A stretch of 64,000 nt of DNA from Helianthus annuus (Eukaryota > Streptophyta > Magnoliopsida > Asterales > Asteraceae): NCBI RefSeq assembly GCF_002127325.2, contig NC_035445.2, forward strand, positions 83,220,239 through 83,284,238, read 5' to 3'. Under the pieces are notes generated by a model. That model saw nothing but the letters and a program-made list of their open reading frames with translations. It ran no database searches and had not been told where the DNA came from. Below, piece after piece: positions 37,120 to 50,139 of this stretch. Every line of letters begins with the position of its first letter. The first letter of the stretch is position 1. Made by a program: the position numbers and the translations under genes.

Positions 37120-39669
37120 TGTCACACCCCCAAATTACCACCTAGGGCGTGTCCCTGATGGAGGTGCAACGATTCAACAAAGAGCCACCAATCATATCAA
37201 ACACAAGTTATAATATAATAAGATACCCACTTGAAATTAATGTAACGTCTGAAAAGTTAAACCAAAACCAAAGTACTGAGCGGAAGCATAAAAGTATAAA
37301 TGTATAAGTGTGTCGAAACCCAATCAATTTAAATGTCTGTCATGACCATAACCACTCCAGCAGCATCAGACAGCAAGCTCCCAAGTTCCTTCAATAATTA
37401 CCTACAAGCATGTAAACAAGTGTGTCAGACTACGCTACGCTGGTGAGTTCAAAGTGTTGCTTACATGTTGTGTTACCAGATATATGTTAATGCGATTTAA
37501 TGATGCGTTACGATGTTGCTCGAGTTAGTTACCCTAGGGACTCCGCCCTTACGTAACCGAGGAGTGTGCCTCTTAGCAACCCACTATGTTGTTCAGTTAG
37601 TTACCCTAGGGGAACCGCCCTTACGTAACCGAGGAGTGTGCCTCTAAACAACCATAGTGAAACCCAGATAATTAGTACCTAATAGCGCTATCAACTAATC
37701 ACCCCCATTGCCCTCCAAGCAATAACCAAAACCGATTAAGTTATTTACCCAATGTTTCCCTTCCAAATGTTTACCAGTTGTCCCCAAACCACCGGGACGC
37801 ATGCTTGAGAAAGTGCAATGAACTCACCTGGGGTTGCTCGGTAGAACCAGTTACTTGATCACACTTAGTTAGTTTAAGCCTATGATATTCACGTGTAGGT
37901 CACGATTAGTTTGCATTCAAGTTAATCACATTGTCACGCACAACAATTACCACATGCATATACAGTATGTTCTTGATTCTTGTACTACTCAACAGTTAAC
38001 CTTCTAGCACACACATTCACATAGTTAATATGTATATTCATACTAGTTCGACAGTAACTCACTACCTAAACCCCATCCGGCCAACAAGCATTCTATCTAG
38101 TTAAACAAGGTGTAACAGGTAACCATCAAAGCCCAACTGAATTCCGTCCACCCGAATGGCAACCAACTCTCATCCGGAGGGCATTGCCCGAACAGCGGCC
38201 CAATACACTCCCACACAGTCAACTAGATCCAGGTCCGATGCATGACCAGGCCCAGCTGGAGTATTTATAAATTAGTGAGCCCAAGCGTGTGTGAACCTGG
38301 GCCCGATGTGCAGCCCGTGTCCCTTTTACAGCCCAGCTTACAACCCCGGCCCATGCATCGCCTAAGGCTCGTGTATATAAGATTTCGTGGCAGGTTGGGC
38401 CCGTAAATTAAGTATGTTAATGGCCCAACTTGTTCGTAATCCAAAGCTTCAACTAACCCACCAAATCCACATATTATGACGGCCCAAAGCAATTCCGATA
38501 CACATTGACATGGGCTGAGCTGGTGACCCGTGGTCATGCAGCCCAGCCATATTCGCAGTGAATAACTGGCCCCTCAAAATAAAGCGGATATCGATATGCT
38601 AATATCACTAACCCTAAAGTCATGCATCACGCTATTATCTTTAATTAAACTATCCTTAAACAAGAACAATATACACAATTAGCACATTCATTAACTCACA
38701 TGACAAACATCATCACTTAGCATCTTGTCTATTATGTTGCAATCATTAACACGTTACTATTAGCACATGATCATCATGTTTAGAATATCTAGATCATCGA
38801 ACCCATCTGTGATCATTGGCCCGATTATTGAGTGTTTCCTTCTAAAGAATTTCTATTATTATTAACAAGATTTGCAACTACTAAACATCTAACAGTAACA
38901 AACGGCACACATCAAACCAGAAGATTGCATCCTGATTTCGTACATATATCGTCATCATATGGCACAACTAATGGTAACAACATATTCATCGACCCAATGA
39001 TCATAACAGTTTACGGCATATTTATAACATCACTTAGAATATTCACTTGTACATACATAACAACACATAACTAATTAATCATAAACAGTAAGTTGCTTAC
39101 CAATCAAGACGAAAGGGTAATGTTTCGAAGGTAGGAGAGTTCCGATTAGGGGGGGTCTCCTACGCCTGCCGTATGTAGATTTGAGAGGGAGATAGGGAGT
39201 AGAGTTTGTTAGTAGAGTTTGTTTTATCCTTATAACCCTCCTAATCCTTTACGTATTATAACACACACAAGATGGGCGGTTCATCTTTAAGCTGGAATGG
39301 ACTTGAGTCCATTCACATTGGGCCGATTGTCTTTCTTAAACAACCAGTTGGGCTTACCTCTCTAAGCTTGGGCCGAAGGTTTGTATTAGCAATTTAAACA
39401 CTGATCATATTCATATATGTGACACAAGTTTAGGGCTATCATAATTAAATTACATGGCCGAACACCAGTTTACTTCGGGTTGGGCTTAAGAGTTCCAGTT
39501 GGGCCGATAGGGTGAGTTATTTACAAAGTTTAGTTATCAAGCCCAACATGTACGCGACCGAACCATTTCAACTAAATTATCTAATCGGGTCCTCAAACGT
39601 TTAAGTTAATGATTTTAAGATCACTAGATTACACGTCACTAACCTTCCTCGAAAGTTCGGGTTGTCACA
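37120..39669 (-). repeat. Full LTR (right; 5' LTR of the minus-strand element) of gypsy element 2
   Basis: 2550 bp, same ends as 31438-33991. It is followed by the right TSD GAAAG at 39670-39674 and then Helitron DNA. Confidence 0.9.
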
Positions 39670-40083
39670 GAAAGCATACCTATCCGATATATAAATTTGC
39701 TGCATTCCATATATATTTTACGATCCAACTAATAAGTTTTTAAAAAACGTGTAATTACCTAAAATGCAGATTTCATAAATTTAGGGAATACAATAACGCA
39801 TTATTTCTTAATTACTATCAATTAAATTTATATCCATATTTAAGGTTATTTCCTTTTCACTACTTGAATACACTCTCATATATTGTTATTTATATGTACA
39901 TCATTTGTTCTCACAACAAAGAAATCACTTATCGAATTTGATAAAGTATACTATTATACTTACCGGTTTCACGTGATATAAGGTACGTGTTCTATCCTCA
40001 TTATACTTTTAGTGTATCTAACTTTATATATTTATTTATGTGCAACAATATATGACAAGTAATTATACTTTGCATTATAGAAA

Positions 40084-43000
40084 ATGTCTCACATTTGTAA
40101 AGGTTCATCCGCATCAAGTCCTGATTTTCGTAACATAAATGTGAATTCAAGAAATCCTTTGTCTGATATATCTAACGGTATGTTCTTAAAGTATTTTTTT
40201 GAAATATTATTTATTCAATTATCTTTTCATTTCATTTCATTTCATTGTTTTACTAATTCATATATCATCTCGGTTGATATATGCAGCAACACTGACAAAT
40301 CTGAAGCTGTTGAAAGAACAAAAGCTAGAAGAATATATTCCAATAGTAAAAGATTCAATACAACCTCATCGCAGAGTCAATCCACACTAAGTTATTCAAC
40401 CGAGAATAATAAAGAGAATTTAAGTTCATCCACATCTCCCATGTATAACAGATCATTTTCTAGCCGTGGTATAAACATCAATTTTTCTTGCGGTTTATCA
40501 TCTTTGGAAATTCATAACACGAATCTTCCTTTTTCAACATATCCTTCACATGATATTTCCAATGGTATTTTCAAATCTATATTACTTACTTTATTACAAA
40601 TATTTTATTTATGTAAATTTAACTAATGTATATGTCATTTTAGTTGCTATACGTAATGTAGACAAGGATGAGGCTGCAAAAAGAAGGAAGGCTAGACGGA
40701 TATATTTGAATAGCAAAAGATTAATAAAATCTCAACACAGACTCAATCGACATTAACTTCTTATACTAAAAATAAAGAGAATATTAGTCCGAACATAACT
40801 TTTACGTTGAATAGATCATCTTTTAGCGTCCTATCAAGCATCATTGTCTCTTCCAGTTCATCTAAATTCAATTCAGGTAAGACGCGAGGAATGTCGTGTT
40901 TATCAAATTATGAAATAAGATTTTTTTCGTCTATCATCACGTGTTTTAAAAAACATAACAACTTTATTTCTCTCTAATTTTACTAATCCATGTCATTTCT
41001 GTACATTAATTTTGGTTGATGAAACATTATTATTATCAAACTTTTTTATATATACTTAAAGAAATTATATATTTTTTCAGTTTGTTTTTTATTATATGAT
41101 TTTATATCATTTGTTATAATAATTTTTATAAGAAACATTGCATCTTCCAGTGGTATTCCAACAAACATTACAAGCAACTCAGCATCTACTTTAAGTCTTG
41201 ACATCATACCTTCGTCATCATCTAGAATTCCACCAAATACTGTTCTCGCATCAGACGAACCTTCAACATTGACAAGAATGTCATCAGGAAAGTGTAAATT
41301 AGTAAGAAAACGACGAAACTTAACACCTATACCTAGTATTGATTTGACAACAGATGATGATAACGAGGTTGCTGATATCATAGATCAACATTTAAAAGGT
41401 GTTTCAAAAGGTAAAGCTAATCCTCTTTTATTTATTACTGCTTCACATATTTATTTTCATATTGACTTTTAACAACATAGATTTATGATGTTTAATAATA
41501 TTAATCTTTTAACTGAAATACAAAAAAAATGTACAGACTACTTGGATCATGGTGACCAGATCATCGTTTGTTGAACGTGTAACGCAAAGCTATGGAAAGC
41601 AGAGGCGGATAGGGGAGAACATAAGCGAAATAATCTTAACTATTTCATTTGCTGTTCATACGGTAAAGTTTTGTTACCTGATTTTAAGCAGCCTCCTGAA
41701 ATTTTGAAAGATCTATATGTTGGCGTCAGTGCGAAGAGCAAATTCTTTTTAAAAAACATTCGGCGTTATAATTCTATGTTCTCATTTACATCTATGGGAG
41801 GAAGGATTGACAAAACTATCAACCGTGGAAATGCACCTTATGTCTTTCGATTAAGTGGTCAAAATTATCATACTATTGGGAGTCTATTACCTGATGATGG
41901 AAATGAGCCAAAATTCAGCCAGTTGTATATATATGACACAGATAATGAAATATTTAATCGACAAAATGCTGTTGGGTGTGTATTAATTTCATAGTCTTTA
42001 TAATTACCTATATTGGTGGATTTATTTTATATGCTATTAATGTTAGTAATACATATATAAACATTATTAATCCATACATTTTGTTAATTTTATAGGGGCT
42101 CAAACACTTCTTTTACAATAACTGAGTCAGCTTTTGATGTTCAGATCATTGAAGAACTTACACTTATGTTAGACACTAACAACGCTTTGGTTAAAAGTTA
42201 TAGACAAGCTAGAAACTGTTTAAATGAATACCCTTACATCGACTTGAAGCTTTGTCTTATTGGTAAAAGATCCAAAGATGGTAGGACATATAACCTTCCT
42301 GAAGCTTCTGAAGTTGCTGCATTAGTTATTGGAGATCTGACTCAAGCTGTTGAGAATCGTGATATAGTAGTGAAAAGAATATCTGGTCGGATTGAGCGCA
42401 TAAGCGAATTACATCCTTCTTATCTTTCTTTACAATACCCTCTTCTATTTCCATATGGAGAAGATATGTACAGGGTTGACATTCTTCATAGAGGTCTCAA
42501 TCCAGACACGAACAACAAACGTCCAATGTGTACTATGTGTGAGTTCTTTACTTATAGATTACAAGATCGTGTTGATGCTTACAACAAACGTCCAATGTGT
42601 ACTATGCGTGAGTTTTCTGTTATTCATAATGCAAAAAGACTTTTCCAACAATTTGTTGTTGATGCTTACACTATGATCGAGAGTGAAAGGTTGTTTTACA
42701 TACGGCGACAACAAACGCATTTGAGGTCAGAAACTGTTCAGAATATACAAAATGCAAATAATGATGGAAAAAAAGATATGTAAAAAATTGGAACACGTAT
42801 CTTTATTCCATCTTCCTTCACTGGCGGTTCTCGATATATGATGCAAAATTACTTAGATGCAATGTCTTTGTGCAAATGGTTTGGGTATCCAGATTTTTTC
42901 ATCACTATTACATGTAATCCAAAATGGCCGGAAGTGCAAAGGTTTTTAAAAGATACGACGATAAGGCCTGAAGATAGACCGAACATTTTGTGTCGAATTT

Positions 43001-46000
43001 TCAAGATAAAACTAGATTCCATAACAAAAGACTTGAAAGAAGGCAAGATGCTGGGTAGAGTTAATTCTGGTATGTTTTTTTTATACGGTAACATTTAAAG
43101 GCTAATGTTTTTAAATAACGTTACTTTATTTTTTTTATTAATATTATTATTATTAATCTATATTTATTGTTGATAATATAAGTTAGTTATATATTTTTTT
43201 TCTAATTTATGATATTTTTGTTGTTGTACTCTGTAGTTGTCTATACTGTTGAATTTCAAAAACGCGGACTTCCTCATGCACACATATGTGTATTCATGCA
43301 TTCTGACAGTAAGATAGTATCGGTTGACCAACTAGATCCAATCATTTCTGCCGAAATTCCAGACATAGCCGAGGATCCAGAGTTATATAAACTTGTGGCA
43401 GACTACATGATTCATGGTCCGTGTGGTCCTCTCAATATGAATTGTCCTTGCATGATCGATCGTAAGTGTTCGAAGAAGTTTCCTAAAAAATTTGTTAACG
43501 AAACATGTTTGGATAAAAAAGGATTTCCAGTTTATCGTAGAAGGGATTCTGACTTATCTGTTGTTAAATCACGTGTGAACGTAGACAACAGATATGTTGT
43601 TCCATATAGTAAAGTGTTGTTAAAATGATACCAGGCGCATATTAACGTTGAATGGTGCAATCAAGTTGGTTCTATAAAATATTTGTTCAAGTACATTAAC
43701 AAAGGCCTAGATAGAACTACTCTTAGAGTTGTTGAAAGTGGAAATCAGGATGAGCAGGAACCTGTAGTCGATGAGATAGAAAAGTATTACGATTGCCGGT
43801 ATATTTCTGCATGCGAATCTGCTTGGAGGATCTTTTCCTATGATATTCATTATCGATATCCCGCAGTTATTCGATTGACGTTTCATTTACCTGGTCAGCA
43901 AAACGTAGTATATGGCACAGACGATGACATTGACGAGGTTCTTAACAAACCATCTGTTGCTTCTACTATGTTCTTATCTTGGATGAAGTGTAAAGAAAGA
44001 TTACCTGAGGCACGTAAGCTTACTTATGTTGAGTTTCCATCAAAGTTTGTTTTTAAATTAAGTACTCGCAGTTGGGATATAAGGAAACGACATCCTTCAA
44101 TCGGTAGGATTCATTCGGTGTTTCCTTCAGTTGGTGAAGCATACTACCTCAGAATATTATTGAACAAAGTAAAGGGACCAAAATCTTTTGAAGATATTCG
44201 TACTGTAAATGGTACTTTGTATCCAACTTTCAGGGACGCATGCTATGCGCTAGGGCTTTTGGATGATGACAACGAGTACATTGAAGCTATTAAAGAAGCT
44301 AATGTGTATGGAAGCGCTACTTATCTACGGACGTTATTTGGAACAATGCTGATGTCTGGTAGTTTGTCTAGACCTGATTTTGTATGGGAGAAGACATGGA
44401 TGTATTTATCGGATGACATTTTATATAGACAAGAAAAACATTTAAATGTTGATGGTGTGTCTTTTTTTAATTTTTGCATGTTATCTAATATTCAATTAAT
44501 ATATTTATCAATTTAATTATTTTTTGTTTATAAATTTATTATCTGAATGAAATAAAAAAAAACTTCATTTGTCCAAAAAAATGTTTATTATTTACCCTTC
44601 AAATTCATTTATATCATATTTACCAAAATATATTTTAATACTCGAAAGTACGACTTATTATATTATTAGATACATCTTCTATTTTTTTTTTTTGCAGATT
44701 TAAATTACTCTGACGAAGAAATAAAGAATTTGGCATTGTTAGAGATTAAGAAGTTCTTACTTCGTAATAACTCATCGCTGAGGAACTATTCAAATATGCC
44801 TTACCCTGATGATGAGTCTATTTCTTCGTCTAACAATCGATTGATCAACGAGGAGTTATCTTATTACCAAAATACCATGGAAGATGAGTTGAAAATATGT
44901 TAGTACTTTTAACAGATGAGCAACGTAATGTTTTTTATCAGATTATGGAATCTGTTAGAACGAACAAAGGCGGTGTATTTTTTTCTTTACGGATATAGTG
45001 GCACCAGTAAAACCTTTCTTTGGAAGACATTGTCGGCAGCAATTCGAAGTAAGTCTGAAATTGTTTTAAATGTTGCTTCAAGCGGTATAGCTTCTTTGCT
45101 ACTTTCTGGAGGTCGAACAGCCCATTCTCGCTTTTCCATCCCTCTGAATCTAAATGAGGATTCTCTTTGCCGCATGAAGCCTGGATCTGAACTTGCGTGT
45201 CTTTTAAAAAAAAAACACAACTTATTATATGGGATGAGGCTCCAATGATTCATAAACATGCCTTTGAAGCATTGGATAGAACCTTAAAAGATATATTGAT
45301 GCCTGATTGTTCAAATAGCGAAGCTTTACCATTTGGAGGAAAGGTAATTGTATTTGGTGGTGACTTTAGACAGATTCTTCCTGTTGTTGCTAATGACTCT
45401 AGACAAGATATCGTGAATGCTTCACTGAGTTCGTCATATATATGGAATAAATGCAAGTCACTAACGCTAACAAAAAACATAAGGCTCACTGTTGGCATGA
45501 ATCATGGTGATATTGACAAGATAAAAGAGTTTGCTAAATGGCTTTTGGATATTGGCGAGGGAAAACTTGGTGGTCACAACGACGGAGAAGCTGTTATTGA
45601 TATACCTCAAGAACTGTTGATTACTGAGTCCATTAACCCTATTGGTAGTCTAATCAACTTTGTGTATCCTTCGATACTTGAATCGTTCAATGATCCAAAT
45701 TATTTTCAAGAAAGAGCCATACTTGCTCCTAAGAACGACGTTGTTCACGAGATAAATGATACCTTATTAGCAATGTTTCCTGGTGATCATAAAGAGTATC
45801 TAAGTTCAGATTCTATCTGCCAATCTGAGAATGTAACTGACCATATTCGACACAATGTTTACCCCCGATGTTCTAAATGGTCTTAAAGTTTCAGGAATGC
45901 CGAATCATAAGTTGGTTTTAAAAGTTGGTGTTCCTATCATGCTTTTACGTAACCTTGATCAGAAAAACGGTCTGTGCAGTGGTACAAGATTACAAGTCGT

Positions 46001-46361
46001 TACACTTGGTGATCGGATTATTGAAGCAAAAGTGATTTCTGGTAATAATATTGGTACTAGAACTTTTATACCAAGGATCAATCTTTCGCCCTCTGACAAA
46101 CGAATACCTTTCAAGCTTCAAAGAAGGCAATTCCCGATAGCTGTGTGTTTTGCAATGACGATAAATAAAAGCCAGGGACAGTCGTTATCGAAGGTTGGTT
46201 TGTTTCTAAAGCAGCCTGTTTTCACTCACGGACAACTATATGTTGCAGTTTCAAGAGTCAAAAGCATGGATGGTTTAAGGATGTTAATATTAGACGCTGA
46301 TGGGAACGTTACTAATAAAACTACAAATGTTGTGTACAAAGAGATATTCTCAAATTTATAG
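40084..46361 (+). pseudogene. Helitron RepHel (HUH Rep + PIF1-type helicase), multiply disabled
   Basis: RepHel nicks and joins DNA with its Rep domain and unwinds it with its helicase to move Helitrons by rolling-circle replication. Pieces in order: N-terminal KARRIYSNSKRF-type segments (40084-40760), a Cys-rich region and Helitron-like N domain (41540-42783: NIRRYNSMFSFTSMGG, HTIGSLLP, QLYIYDTDNE), then SFTGGSRYM and YPDFFITITCNPKWPE. The HUH motif is FQKRGLPHAHI (His codons 43275 and 43281). The Rep tyrosines are YLFKYINKG (Tyr codons 43680 and 43692). The helicase has Walker A (about 44993), Walker B IIWDEAPM (about 45225) and a C-terminal TINKSQGQSL...LYVAVSRVKS. Breaks: TGA at 41572, TAA at 42781, TGA at 43626, frameshifts in homopolymers near 44978 (T7), 45210 (A10) and 45864 (C5). 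Walker A reads GYSGTSKT instead of GxGGTGKT. Four or five introns. Confidence 0.9.
42512..42616 (+). repeat. 69-bp in-frame partial duplication within RepHel
   Basis: ACAACAAACGTCCAATGTGT continuing to ACTATGYGTGAGTT occurs at 42512 and 42581, a 69-bp (23-codon) offset. The protein therefore repeats NKRPMCTMxEF, where related proteins have one such MxEF segment. Confidence 0.8.
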
Positions 46362-46801
46362 TTTGATTTATAGTTTCACTATTTTAATATTAATTTCCAA
46401 CTGTGATATTATTCCTTGCTTTATTCCGATATTTATCTTTACTTTTTACTTTAGATTTTTTTTACATTACATTTGTAATATATCTTACATAAAATTTATA
46501 TAAACAATCTGAAGCACATATAAACAAACACAAGTTAGTTTGTAAATAGATATATTTAAACATTGATAACCAACAAGTGTTTATACATGATGCCAACTGT
46601 TAATTACATTCAAAAATATGGTACGTGATTGGATGATATAATAGTAATTGTCTTTAACCTTAAACTACCTAGGAACAAAATAAAACATGATAACCATAGA
46701 TGATTTATCCAAAAAATAGTAAACATAAAAACATGATCACAAAAGAGTCATCATTTCTTCTACACAAACACCTTCATCATTAGATTACCTGTTAACATGC
46801 A
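46362..46801. other. Spacer between RepHel and B3 gene D
   Basis: AT-rich 3' flanks of two convergent genes. No coding frame or repeat is recognised. Confidence 0.5.
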
Positions 46802-48756
46802 TTAACCCCATCCACGTGTGATAAGATCAGGTCCTGAACTTACAAATGTGAAATGCAGTGTCTCACCCAAACGAAGGCCATTCTCCTTCATGGACATCGG
46901 CCAACCTTCAATTGCATACCTTACAGCATTTCCATTCTTCTGCCACCTAAGATTCATTTTGATGGTTTTTCCATTCATGTTCCTCACTTTTAACTCATGC
47001 ACTTTATTTCTGAATCAGGCAAGTCTTACAACATTAGCAGGCATTCTCTGCATGAATGTCGTATTTAACAAGTAAATCAGCCATATGCATGTTATAGTAT
47101 TTCAGTTTATTATTGACTATGTAAAAAAAAAATACCATGCGGTTTTCTCCTTTCTGTGTGAAATCATATTTACCAATTTTCTCAACAGTGTTTGTCCTTT
47201 CAACAACTTTTCCTTCAACATCCAATATCTTCAATGCATGATCATCTCTCTTTCTTTTTTCGTTTACCTTATTTTTTAAGACATACATTATATTTAGACT
47301 AATATCTAAAATTATAACAAATGTTGATCACTACATATTGTTATTTTATCATATACGTACCATCCGTTTCCGAGTTCTATGTCCAACTGTTGAGACGTTT
47401 GGCATTTAAACTTCTGTCCCGCATATCAGCTCCTTACTGACCTCCGCATGACAATATGCCTCTACCTGTTTTCCTTTCTTCTTAACCTGTTAAGAGAACC
47501 ACTAACTTTAGATAACAATAACCAATGACTATTAATTAAATATGTCTACATATATTAGTGAAACTAATCATCTATTATTATGTTTGAAACAATTACATCA
47601 TCTTTTGTTGGTTTGTTTGTCTCTTCTGTCATCGAAATCTTTGTTTCTACCTTTGACTTTTCTTTTCCAGCAATCTTCTTATTCACCTCCTGTTTTTTAC
47701 TACCTTCATGAATCTGTGTATGATAGTTAATAAAATTACAAAATTGGATTGTAATGTATTTTAATCTACATAAATATAAGTTTGTACCTCAGAAATCATC
47801 TCATCTATCGAGTCATCATCATCACAGAATGTCTGGTATACAATAAGATATTAGCAAAAGAGACGTATTTATTAGTAAACCGTTATAGTTGAAGTTGAAA
47901 ATACTTACAAACTGGACGTTTTTGTAGTATGTGTCTTTAGGTATTTCCAGTAGAGACTCATCTTCACTTTCTTCTTTGTTGGTCAAAACAACCTCAACTC
48001 CTCGACGATAAATCTTTAACTCAAATGTTTTGCTGTGCGTCTTCATCAACAACATTATATCATCATCTTCTATCCCAAGATCATCAAATAACTTCGGACA
48101 ACCTTTTGTAAGAACATAATTATCATTTATTTTGTCCGTCTCAACTTTCCAAATCTGACCTGCTGGACATATGTTATAATAATCGTTGACCGGCGTGTAA
48201 GAGTAACATTTTGTGACATAAGCTTTTGGAATCACCTGAAAAGTTATGTAGCATTTTAGTCTCAAATATATATGTATATCATTTGTTTACAACTATAATA
48301 AAAAAAAATAGATTCATACATAGTCGTATACTTACTATTATCTTTAAAATACCGTAACGGTTTACTGTTAAAAAAGATTCACCACATATGTTCTCGACAA
48401 AACAATCTATTTCAATATTTTTATCTTCGATTATCCTTAAGCGCAAGAATGTATGCTTTGTCAACTGAAGATCCCTTACCACATTATTCCAACCGTCAGT
48501 TATAACAGATTCCCCGCTTATACTTCTCAAATAAACTGGCCAACTTCTTCTACTTTCATGATGTATCATTAGTTTAGTTCTTTGCCAATAATCACCATAT
48601 ACACTCTCAACAAAGTGAATTGGCAGCACCTGTGGTTAAATTTATCTATTAGATATTATGTAACACAATTTAGATATATTTTTTTTTGTAACATTTGTAG
48701 CATACCAGTTTCATCGAGAAATCCTCATCTAACACGGTTACGCATGACGAAGTCAT
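46802..48756 (-). CDS. B3 DNA-binding domain gene D (REM-like)
   Basis: Minus-strand gene starting MTSSSCVTVLDEDFSMKL (48756-48708). The second exon (about 48628-48332) reads LPIHFVESVYGDYW...SITDGWNN-type B3 text: YLRSISGESVITDGWNN and LRLRIIEDKNIEIDCFVE. The third exon (48237-47910) holds a second B3-like part and an acidic stretch (KEESEDESLLEI). Small exons in 47030-47820 are uncertain; the last (47002-46802) reads GWPMSMKENGLRLGETLHFTF, another B3 C-terminal half. Splice sites at the clear exons are GT-AG. I see no break in the clear exons, but the middle is poorly resolved, so intactness is open. It is divergent from gene E and convergent with RepHel. Confidence 0.6.
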
Positions 48757-50139
48757 TTTTATATACCTGTAACATAGCATCTATATATTTGATTACAATA
48801 TACAATATACAATAATACAATATACAATATACATATAAACAATAACAAAGGAACTGTTATCTAATCAATGTATTTGATTACAACTAAATAAATACTCTAT
48901 TTACTCCATCAATTTTTAAAAGGATACCTCTTTTTTTAGTGTTTAATCTTAGTGTATACATATATTCTCATATATAATGAAAAAGAAAAGTATATGACAT
49001 CAATGTAATCCTATTTCAATATAAGTAAATCATCCAAATAACAATGTAATCCTATTCAATCATCCAAATAACAATGTTAAACCAAAAAATCATAACTTTT
49101 TTCACAAGAAGATCCACAAAATATATCAACCAAATAACTTTATTAACCTAAATTTTATACTTTGAAAGACATACAATACAATCTAATCCGTCTTAGATAC
49201 ACATAACATACACAACAAATAACAATGTTAATCAAGAAATTTTATGGTATAACCTATTTAATCATCCAAATAACAATGTTAATCAAGAAATTTTAATTTT
49301 CACAACAATATCCACTAAAAATATCAACCAAATCATCTAATTAACAGAAATTATATAGTTTGAAACACATGCAATAGAATCTAATCTCTTTAGATACACA
49401 TAAGATACACAACATTTAATTTCAAAAAAAAGTAAAACCTGATTTCACGTGTAATTTATCAATAATCGCCGGAAACAAGTCGGTGAAGTCACTTAAAGCG
49501 AAAATTGGCGTTCAAGTGATTTGATAATAAGTGTGTAAATCAAAGCGAAGATTGTAGTTAAAATGATCGGAAAATAAGTCGGTAAAGTTATTTTACCAAT
49601 TTCTTCTTCAACCGTCCTTTTACGTTTCTTGAGCTTTGGGAATTTTGATTGAAGATGATATGAGTGTTGAAGGAGTATTGAGTTGATATGTGATGATTGT
49701 AGTAGGTATGTTAATTTTAATATTTAAGTATTGATATTTTGTATTTTGTATATATCCGTTTATTTCATAATTTGACATTAACGTTGTTTTTTTGCCCATT
49801 ATTTATTTGAATATTATACATAAATAGATATTAACTAATTACTACCAAGATTTTATAAATCCGTTAAATCTGTTAAATTTTTATTACTAGCAAGATTTTA
49901 TAAATCTCTTAAATTTTTATTACACATTTCATTAATTTCTATATTTTTTTGCCAATATTTAGTTGAATAATTATTTACATAAATAGTTATAACAACTTTT
50001 GATTCTATAGTATTTTTAATTATACTTTGCCAATTTTCTCATATAAATACATAGTCATAATTTTTTTCTTTCATTCTATGTGTTGCCAGTACTATTCGAT
50101 TGTTAGTCTTCTTTCTGAACTTTCGTGTTTGGGTTAACA
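48757..50139. other. Divergent intergenic region between B3 genes D and E
   Basis: Contains repeats of AATCATCCAAATAACAATGT (about 49025, 49055, 49260) and a less AT-rich 49440-49690 segment, possibly a 5' UTR of gene D. Near 48785-48830 ATACAATATACAAT repeats. No gene is seen. Confidence 0.5.

Larger units (their letters stand above)
30148..39669 (-). mobile_element. Gypsy element 2, non-autonomous, LTR-internal-LTR-internal-partial LTR
   Basis: Read on the minus strand: LTR (39669-37120), PBS and internal DNA (37119-33992), LTR (33991-31438), a second PBS with 5' internal DNA (31437-30603), and the last 455 bp of a third LTR (30602-30148). The outer ends are TGTGACA...TGTCACA and sit in a perfect GAAAG TSD. 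The two full LTRs are nearly identical, so insertion is recent. No protease, RT or integrase is present; the only long reading frame is an acidic coiled-coil protein. The element splits the RPA and RepHel genes of the surrounding Helitron. Confidence 0.9.

Noticed and set aside
41572..43628. Recoding or an unusual genetic code to explain TGA/TAA in RepHel
   Set aside because: Neighbouring frameshifts and the Walker A changes show ordinary decay; aldehyde oxidase and copia use standard codons.
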